64,000 nt of DNA, taken from the NCBI GenBank assembly GCA_944470555.2, contig OX104134.1, positions 13,371,248-13,435,247 on the forward strand, in the 5' to 3' direction. The position numbers and the translations under genes are program-made. This stretch comes from Heterobilharzia americana (Eukaryota > Platyhelminthes > Trematoda > Strigeidida > Schistosomatidae). Every line of letters starts with the position of its first letter. Position 1 is the stretch's first letter. Below are positions 56,491 to 64,000 of this stretch, in pieces. The notes under the pieces are model-generated. The model saw nothing but the letters and a program-made list of their open reading frames with translations, was not told the origin of the DNA and ran no database searches.

Positions 56491-59400
56491 TTAAACAGCA
56501 TCAACGACTTCCCACTCTTTCTCCTCAGATTTCTCTCCATCCTCAACCTTGGCATCCTAAAAGAATATGTCGTCAGGTGTTTACCGACTTACTTTTTCAT
56601 CGGCCTTCTGTTTATCTCCTTCCTCCTCAGTCTTAACTTTCTCGGCATCAGCTGCAGCCTTCTCGCTCTCGCGCTTTGCCTTCTCCTTATCAAACTGCTT
56701 GTTGATGTCGAACAGGACACGATCCATTTGATCTCTAGCCGAACGCAACAAGTGATTGTAAATGTTCGCTTGAATCTTGTATTCGTGCATTAATTTTTGC
56801 TCGGACTTCAGACGAGAGGACAAGTCACGATTCTCTGCTCTCAACTCATCTTCTGTATCCTTGAAGGAGTTCACCTTGACCCGTGTCTTCTCTAGGGGGG
56901 AGGGAATATGATAAAAAGATATGCATACCTAGCTCATCCTTTATCTGGAAGAACTGGAATTCCAGTTTTTGTTTAACAGCCTCAGCCTGCTCCATGCGTC
57001 TAAGCATTTGGTCCGTATTCCCACCACCAAGAACAATCCTTCAACACTGTATAAGGGGAAGTCTGACTTACCTTGCTGGTGTCTCTGGAACTGTCATGTC
57101 GAAAAGAGCTCGGTTGCCAAGTGCAAGCATTTCGTCACTTCAACATCCTCATTTTCGGCCAGATTCATGCTCACGACATCCTTGTCATCTCCTTCGACAA
57201 TGTCACTGTCCGTCAAGTTGTGGTACGATACATGGTCTCGACGTGTAGCGACTCTTGCCACAAGTTTGCGCATCTGCGAATGTTGAGAATGGACGAGCCG
57301 GTGAGTTTGGTGCAAGCACAAGGATTTTAAGTAAATTTAGCGTGAACTTTGTATAACTAAACAATTACAATGCAAAGATGCAACACTACCAGCAAATCTT
57401 ACTCAATTGCTCCGTGACTCAATGAGTACGTAAGTCCTCTATCCTAAAATTGCTCAGTCTACCACCTCGGAAACATCACAAACTCCCATACCATACAGCT
57501 CCCAGTACATCGGACACGAAACCAGTCGACCACGGGAACGACACTTCGACCTAGAATCTCGGATACAAACAACTACTAGCTTGGGAGGTTCTGACAACCA
57601 AGACTAGACATAGTTACTGCTAACATTCAAGGGGCACCTTGTGTCAGGCCGCTAGCTTATCATAAAAAGTCAACTCACCTGAGCGCGAGAATACCTCAGA
57701 CCCAAGAGATGGAGAATTTCGCACAAATCATGTTCTCGAATATACCCAGCACGGCCCATATCGAAGTAAGTGAACGCGAATAGGAGGGCTGGGTTGACAG
57801 TACGCCTGAGACGACGCACTTTGGCATCCTCGTCGTCATCGTGACCATTCTGACTGTCATTTCTGCGCCTCTTGGCATCAGGTTCTTTGTCGTCAGAATC
57901 GATGCCATTCTCCAGTCTGTAAAATAGAAATCTGCATTATGTCTGGAAAAGAGACAGGAGGAACATGAAAAATGCATAGTACATAATGCCTATCCAATCA
58001 TGACGCGCCAGCTATTGGACAACGACAATCTGGAAGGGCAGATCAACTAATTAATAATTGTGACCTAAATACATCTACGTTACGCAGAATATCGTCGTAC
58101 TTTCCATCTTGTTCAGGTTTAATTTCCTTCTCAGGCGCATCGTGAATCGCCTTGAATATTGTGAAGGCTGCATCTCGCTGGAGCATTTCATGGAACTGTT
58201 CAGCGAACAGGGACACTTCAAAGTTGTGCTCTTTTTGGTCTTCGGTACGATAGTCGAGGAGAGAGAACAAAGAAACACGATGGCAGTCGAAACGACCTCC
58301 CTTAGCGGACTTGTTTGGATGGATTACGATGGCTGGCTTATCACCAAGACGGTAGAGGCGTTCCAGACGCCGGCGTTCTTTTTCAGAGAGATCCTTTGAA
58401 TCATCCTTTGATTGCGTCGCAGACGGCGAAGCGGTCTTATTCGGAGTCTGTTCGGCTGAATACAAGCAGAAAGAAGGGCGATATGAGTTTCATAACCATT
58501 TGTTTGGTTAATTATCACAATAAAAACATCCACAGCCGTTCTTGTGGTCCTATTAACTCTTAATTACTGCAAAAGAGCGCGCAAAAGCTGCCATCATTTA
58601 CCTTTGGACTCCTCATCAACCTGTAAATCTTCCGGGGCATCTGCTTTCTTCTCCTCATCCAGAGCACTCTGTAAGCGGGCCACTAGATTAACTTTAAGGC
58701 CCTTAGTATCCAACTTCCTAGCCGCCAGTTCGTTACGCAAGTCATTAACCTGAAAAGAACGTCAGGCGGTGAGCAATAACTTACCTTCAAGGTATTTACA
58801 TCGAGTTTCGAATAGTGGGTTGGCTCCATATCTGAGCGTGTGCCCGACTCTTCAGGTTCATCCATACTCGCATCTGCAACGCTTGCCTCTCCATCTGCCT
58901 GCTCAGGCACTCCATCCTGCTCAGCCTTTTCATCGGTCAACAGTTTCTGTAGTATAGAGTTGTAGTATTCCTTGGTTTTAGCCCACTGTTCTTCTGATGG
59001 AAGTAGATGAGCTGCGTTAGGTATGAAGAACACCACAACCTCGGGACGCTCTGACGTGATATCTCTTTCTTCCTCAGCTTCTGTGAAAGCTGGGGCTTTG
59101 GTGTCAGGCATACGATAATACTTGAGCTCCATGAACCTGACCCTGCAAAGTAAGTGTAAATAGGTAATTTAATTGGAATAACCATTCGGTGCAAGAGGAC
59201 AAGTCTAATCCAGTCAAGCCTTTGAACGTCCGGATAGCTGTGTTGATAAGTGTCCTTGGATCTCCCAGCGGATCGGGTCCGTCTAGGCTTGGTGACCAGG
59301 GTCCACCAAGGGCCATAGTCTCACTTTTCGCACGACCACCGACCAAGAAGTGTATACTCTTGTCGGGAAGAACCTTGTCAGCTCCACTAGCATCGTCGGC

Positions 59401-60174
59401 CATACGACAAGTATTCTTATATAACTCACCGAGTTGTGGGCATGCCATTAGCATAACCCTAGCTGAGTAGGAATAGTCGGCGTCAGGAGGAACCAGGAGA
59501 GCGGAGTCGGGCTGAGTGGGAGGATCAACGTCCCGATGGAAAACCTGGTGGAGACGTCACAACATATGGATGAGACTTACATGGTAATCAGTCCCACTTC
59601 CTAGTTCAAACGGCTTGTGCATGGGGAATGAATCCACCCATGAGGATGTGCATTCGTAGAAGTCTGCAGATATATTGAGACGAGGGTAGCGATGTCGAAG
59701 ATCAGGTAGTGATGACGATGATACATTGAACAGACTTTTCGGAATCTTCACTTCATAGCGTGCAAAGGATGACTGACGTTTCCCATAAGGTCTGAGGTCT
59801 TTACGCTGGGCTGACGGACTGTCATGGTAACGTTTCTCCGGACTACGACCTTTCGGCTGACCACGCTTACCGCCACGAAAATCGTCACGTCGGTCCGATC
59901 GTCTATTGTAGTTATCATCCCGATATCCACCATAGAAAGGCTTAGGAATGGAGGCAGCATTATAAGGTCTACGGTCAATCGGTGAAGGTCCACCCATATA
60001 GAATCCTACACCTCCAACCCCAGAGCCCATATAGCCACCACTACCGCCGCCACCTGCACCACCACCATAAGGTGCTAAAAACATTTTTCGAAATTAGTAC
60101 AAGCAAATAATAATGGAAAAGTAAGATGGAAGAATGAAACTATCTTTACCATTACGACTCCATCGACTCGCCAT
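56491..60174 (-). CDS. CCAR1: CCAR1/CCAR2-family cell cycle and apoptosis regulator (11 exons)
   Basis: Nuclear co-regulator of transcription and splicing in animals. Exons on minus: 60174-60150, 60074-59581, 59544-59183, 59142-58785, 58749-58602, 58455-58065, 57916-57679, 57273-57072, 57038-56929, 56891-56593, 56556-56491. All junctions are GT-AG and phases agree, except that exon 8 needs one extra base near 57137 (frame break). Predicted length about 897 residues if that base is supplied. Domains: Gly-rich start (9-40), Arg/Asp-rich stretch, LAIKA-like (115-180; YEVKIPKS, SSWVDSFP), DBC1 inactive Nudix-like domain (about 197-355; GGPWSPSLDGPDP, LTGLDLSSCTEW, VVVFFIPNAAHLLP), SAP motif (405-445), conserved block (500-565; PAIVIHPN, LLDYRTEDQKEH, VSLFAEQFHEMLQRD), EF-hand-like (632-672; FTYFDMGRAGYI), C-terminal coiled coil (about 748-835), WEVVDAV end. 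The S1-like domain that starts human CCAR1 is not seen. The exon 6 donor (AG|GTCAC) is weak. Human proteins are 1150 (CCAR1) and 923 (CCAR2) residues; CCAR1-like is preferred for its SAP motif. Confidence 0.9.
57072..57273 (-). other. CCAR1-like exon 8 with apparent frame break
   Basis: The exon starts MRKLVARVATRRDHVSYHNL and runs to NLAENEDVE. The conserved continuation, DEMLALGNRALFDMTVPE, is in another frame, and only that frame joins exon 9 (RIVLGGGNTDQ) in phase. The break lies at about 57134-57141 (GAAGTGAC on minus). No GT-AG intron with a compatible phase fits between the two halves. Confidence 0.8.
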
Positions 60175-60880
60175 TTTAGTACCAGCGGAAATGATGTGAC
60201 TGAAGTGAGAAGGTTAAAACACAGGCCACAGAGTGTAAGAAGTTTCAACATCCAATGTTCGATGCCTGGACAACGAGTCGACCTGTGAAAATAACCACCT
60301 GGGTTTATTTTGTGCTTGAAACCAGGTCTAATAATCTTCTTCTTTGACTGAAGAAACCCCATCGTGAGAAAGAATATCTGGAGCAAATAAGCCAGTTTTC
60401 AATTTTTCACTTTTATGGATAATAGGCTCAGTAGCCTGTATCCATCTTGACATTTTGGAGATCCAGTTTTCTCTTTAAAGTATTCACCGAGCATCTATCA
60501 CAAATTTTGGTAATAGGTTCCAATCGCTGACTACCCTGTGAGAGAATCTGGCCTCAACTCATAGTTTGTTCGGCAGTGGATTTTGAACCTTTTGTCATGA
60601 CATCCTGAATAATCAATTGCAGAGCAGAAAAAACTTCAGAAATTGACGCCCGAACCGTCATTCCGGATACGATGCACCAATATGAGATCTTCCCCCTTTC
60701 CTGTGATATGAAAATGGAAGATTCAAACATTCCGATCACCTTAAACAGGGGAGGTGCGCCAAGGCCCCGTCTCTAGCTTGGCACCCACTCGTTTCACACG
60801 TTTCACGGTGTCTGCCTGCTACTCTGGGCAAAGGCTGTTTACTTGCGTGCCACTTCTGGCTAGGCCCTATGTATCCAGGC
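60175..60880. promoter_or_regulatory. Upstream region of the CCAR1-like gene
   Basis: Between the start codon and the next duplication unit. On minus, CACTTCAG lies about 30 bases before the ATG and could be a splice acceptor for a spliced leader or a 5' UTR intron. No TATA box or other clear promoter element was seen. Function inferred from position only. Confidence 0.35.
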
Positions 60881-63800
60881 TATTATCCTAAATATTTCTT
60901 CGTCAAGCACCTAAACGCCCTACCAAGATACCGTAGCACACAGAATGCATTGACCGAGTCGACATTACAGCGTGCCGACACTTCCAACTTGTGGCCAACC
61001 GTAACCCCTTGATTCTTTTTGTTCCCCATTGAAGGGCAGTGTCCCCGACCTTGTGAATAAGAGTGATATGACTCTGGACCAAGGTGCTCCACTTTGCTTT
61101 CGTCGGAGTTGATTTGCAGGCTACAACGTCTAAATTATCCCGTCATTTAATCGAAGCTAGTTTGGAGTGCTGACTTATCATCATTATCACGAAGTCCTCC
61201 AAAACTGAACGTCTCCCGCAAATAGTTGGGACAACGACTCAGGCAATCCTGGAGATTCATAAATATAGAGCAGGAACAAAGCAGACCCCAGCACCACGCC
61301 TTGAGAAGTCCCACTAGTCATCAGTATCAAAGCAGATCACATTCCATCTTACTCGGACTATATTACCCTTATCGTGAAGGCATTCCCCGGACAATCTTGT
61401 ACGCCAACGTCTACGTTGAATCCTATGCGATTCTCCGAGACACATTATAATATCTATCCTATGCAGTGCGACATTTTTCCCAAACTGAATATAAAACCAA
61501 TCGAGTGGTCACGCGTAGCGACAAACTTACTCTTGCACGCAAGACGCGTACTTGCAAGGTGCGGGTTAAACCTGCGATAGAATGCGACCACCCAGCTGTC
61601 TGCTCATCGCAGCGTCACATCACTGAACCTCTTCAAACCAACAATACTCATGGGATAAACTGCGGCCGAATTGGCCTACTATTCTCATCATTGCTCAAAA
61701 CTGACCTTCTAGTCATTCCTGAAACCTTAAGAACTTTGCTGTTCCTATCCTAGTGTCGAAAGTGCCCTAAACAAGCCATCCCCTGCAATTGCGAATCAAG
61801 CTCGTCCTGTAGGTAGTACGCCAGCTATGCGATTCGCCCACCAGTCACACCTTCCAAACTTACAAGTTGAATCACTACAAGCACGTGTGTACCAGAAGTG
61901 CTAACACGATTTAGTGGATTCATTGATGCGGGTTAACACCGACCACTAGTGTTCCCCCTAAAATCGGAGACAGGCAGATATGTGACTAGACAACTGGGAA
62001 CGTTTTTCACGTGCGTGACATACGACACGCACAGACACCACGGAACGAATACTCTCAGAAGCCTGAATTTGAAAAACTTATGCAGTATATTTGAAGTGCA
62101 TGGCAAAGTTGTTTCGATAAAATGATGTAGATCCGTAAGAGGGTTAGTAACCGAATGCTTCACAGTAAATGCAATATCCCGAATTAAACAGCATCAACGA
62201 CTTCCCACTCTTTCTCCTCAGATTTCTCTCCATCCTCAACCTTGGCATCCTAAAAGAATATGTCGTCAGGTGTTTACCGACTTACTTTTTCATCGGCCTT
62301 CTGTTTATCTCCTTCCTCCTCAGTCTTAACTTTCTCGGCATCAGCTGCAGCCTTCTCGCTCTCGCGCTTTGCCTTCTCCTTATCAAACTGCTTGTTGATG
62401 TCGAACAGGACACGATCCATTTGATCTCTAGCCGAACGCAACAAGTGATTGTAAATGTTCGCTTGAATCTTGTATTCGTGCATTAATTTTTGCTCGGACT
62501 TCAGACGAGAGGACAAGTCACGATTCTCTGCTCTCAACTCATCTTCTGTATCCTTGAAGGAGTTCACCTTGACCCGTGTCTTCTCTAGGGGGGAGGGAAT
62601 ATGATAAAAAGATATGCATACCTAGCTCATCCTTTATCTGGAAGAACTGGAATTCCAGTTTTTGTTTAACAGCCTCAGCCTGCTCCATGCGTCTAAGCAT
62701 TTGGTCCGTATTCCCACCACCAAGAACAATCCTTCAACACTGTATAAGGGGAAGTCTGACTTACCTTGCTGGTGTCTCTGGAACTGTCATGTCGAAAAGA
62801 GCTCGGTTGCCAAGTGCAAGCATTTCGTCACTTCAACATCCTCATTTTCGGCCAGATTCATGCTCACGACATCCTTGTCATCTCCTTCGACAATGTCACT
62901 GTCCGTCAAGTTGTGGTACGATACATGGTCTCGACGTGTAGCGACTCTTGCCACAAGTTTGCGCATCTGCGAATGTTGAGAATGGACGAGCCGGTGAGTT
63001 TGGTGCAAGCACAAGGATTTTAAGTAAATTTAGCGTGAACTTTGTATAACTAAACAATTACAATGCAAAGATGCAACACTACCAGCAAATCTTACTCAAT
63101 TGCTCCGTGACTCAATGAGTACGTAAGTCCTCTATCCTAAAATTGCTCAGTCTACCACCTCGGAAACATCACAAACTCCCATACCATACAGCTCCCAGTA
63201 CATCGGACACGAAACCAGTCGACCACGGGAACGACACTTCGACCTAGAATCTCGGATACAAACAACTACTAGCTTGGGAGGTTCTGACAACCAAGACTAG
63301 ACATAGTTACTGCTAACATTCAAGGGGCACCTTGTGTCAGGCCGCTAGCTTATCATAAAAAGTCAACTCACCTGAGCGCGAGAATACCTCAGACCCAAGA
63401 GATGGAGAATTTCGCACAAATCATGTTCTCGAATATACCCAGCACGGCCCATATCGAAGTAAGTGAACGCGAATAGGAGGGCTGGGTTGACAGTACGCCT
63501 GAGACGACGCACTTTGGCATCCTCGTCGTCATCGTGACCATTCTGACTGTCATTTCTGCGCCTCTTGGCATCAGGTTCTTTGTCGTCAGAATCGATGCCA
63601 TTCTCCAGTCTGTAAAATAGAAATCTGCATTATGTCTGGAAAAGAGACAGGAGGAACATGAAAAATGCATAGTACATAATGCCTATCCAATCATGACGCG
63701 CCAGCTATTGGACAACGACAATCTGGAAGGGCAGATCAACTAATTAATAATTGTGACCTAAATACATCTACGTTACGCAGAATATCGTCGTACTTTCCAT

Positions 63801-64000
63801 CTTGTTCAGGTTTAATTTCCTTCTCAGGCGCATCGTGAATCGCCTTGAATATTGTGAAGGCTGCATCTCGCTGGAGCATTTCATGGAACTGTTCAGCGAA
63901 CAGGGACACTTCAAAGTTGTGCTCTTTTTGGTCTTCGGTACGATAGTCGAGGAGAGAGAACAAAGAAACACGATGGCAGTCGAAACGACCTCCCTTAGCG
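60881..64000. repeat. Tandem duplication unit 2, cut by the window end
   Basis: Matches 55188-58307 at constant offset 5693, direct orientation. The window stops inside exon 6 of the second gene copy, so whether the unit is complete cannot be seen. Confidence 0.93.
62184..64000 (-). CDS. CCAR1: Second copy of CCAR1-like gene, exons 11 to 6 (partial)
   Basis: Exons by offset from copy 1: 62249-62184 (stop), 62584-62286, 62731-62622, 62966-62765, 63609-63372, and exon 6 from beyond the window to 63758. Sequence looks identical to copy 1 here, including splice sites and the frame break in exon 8 (near 62830). Encodes the C-terminal half: the conserved block before the EF-hand, the EF-hand-like domain, coiled coil and WEVVDAV end. 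The N-terminal exons, if present, lie outside the window. Confidence 0.85.

Larger units (their letters stand above)
55188..60880. repeat. Tandem duplication unit 1 (5693 bases, CCAR1-like gene)
   Basis: Each base from 55188 has a counterpart 5693 bases downstream starting at 60881. Differences noticed: 55344 T/C, 55360 A/G, 55423 A/G, 55433 G/A. None was noticed beyond that, up to the window end. CCAGG is present just before both start points (55182 and 60875), suggesting a 5-base microhomology at the join. Confidence 0.93.

Noticed and set aside
57072..57150. An extra intron inside CCAR1-like exon 8 to explain the frame change
   Set aside because: The only usable AG (GTTGAAG|T) needs a phase-2 donor, and no GT falls at that codon position upstream in the exon.
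56476..58399. Plus-strand open frames up to 121 codons opposite the CCAR1-like exons
   Set aside because: Antisense shadows of exons with clear homology and consistent splice sites on minus.

Overview
The window looks like genomic DNA of a blood fluke (Schistosoma or a close relative). It is AT-rich, packed with decayed non-LTR and Penelope-like retroelements, and carries several short interspersed elements with hammerhead-ribozyme cores of the kind described for the schistosome Sm-alpha repeats. Its one convincing protein gene has several introns of only 33-40 bases. Genus is inferred from these features; nothing here fixes the species.

Layout. 1-2990 is a 5'-clipped RTE-type retrotransposon (copy A). 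2991-21600 is mostly unique AT-rich DNA with a 500-base assembly gap (5570-6069), a TA microsatellite, ribozyme SINEs and Penelope remnants (12.5-13.25 kb on minus, 14.3-14.9 kb on plus). 21.6-28.9 kb holds a second RTE-like family with an EYADD-type reverse transcriptase, a Penelope RT remnant (25.9-27 kb), an internally deleted copy of family 1, and an inverted pair of ribozyme SINEs. 32.9-40.6 kb holds two near full-length RTE copies (B and C) in the same orientation, about 0.9 kb apart. 41-54.3 kb has more SINEs, Penelope pieces and several second-family copies, including two sets of inverted repeats and a nested insertion.

55.2-64 kb is different: gene-bearing and free of recognisable transposons. 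The minus strand encodes a homologue of CCAR1/CCAR2 (cell cycle and apoptosis regulator, a transcription and splicing co-regulator) in 11 exons, start at 60174 and stop at 56491. The unit 55188-60880 is repeated head-to-tail from 60881 to the window end (constant offset 5693). The second copy therefore appears as exons 11 to 6 and is cut by the window edge. The copies differ at only a few bases, so this is either a very recent duplication or two haplotypes placed in series by the assembler.

Main points: (1) about twelve hammerhead-like motifs, several in opposed pairs; (2) the CCAR1 tandem duplication and a frame break in exon 8 present in both copies; (3) inverted repeats and nested insertions among second-family elements; (4) lesions or variants at reverse-transcriptase and GIY-YIG catalytic sites. 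No tRNA, rRNA or CRISPR gene is supported. All reads are by eye from sequence; family names come from remembered motifs, not searches.
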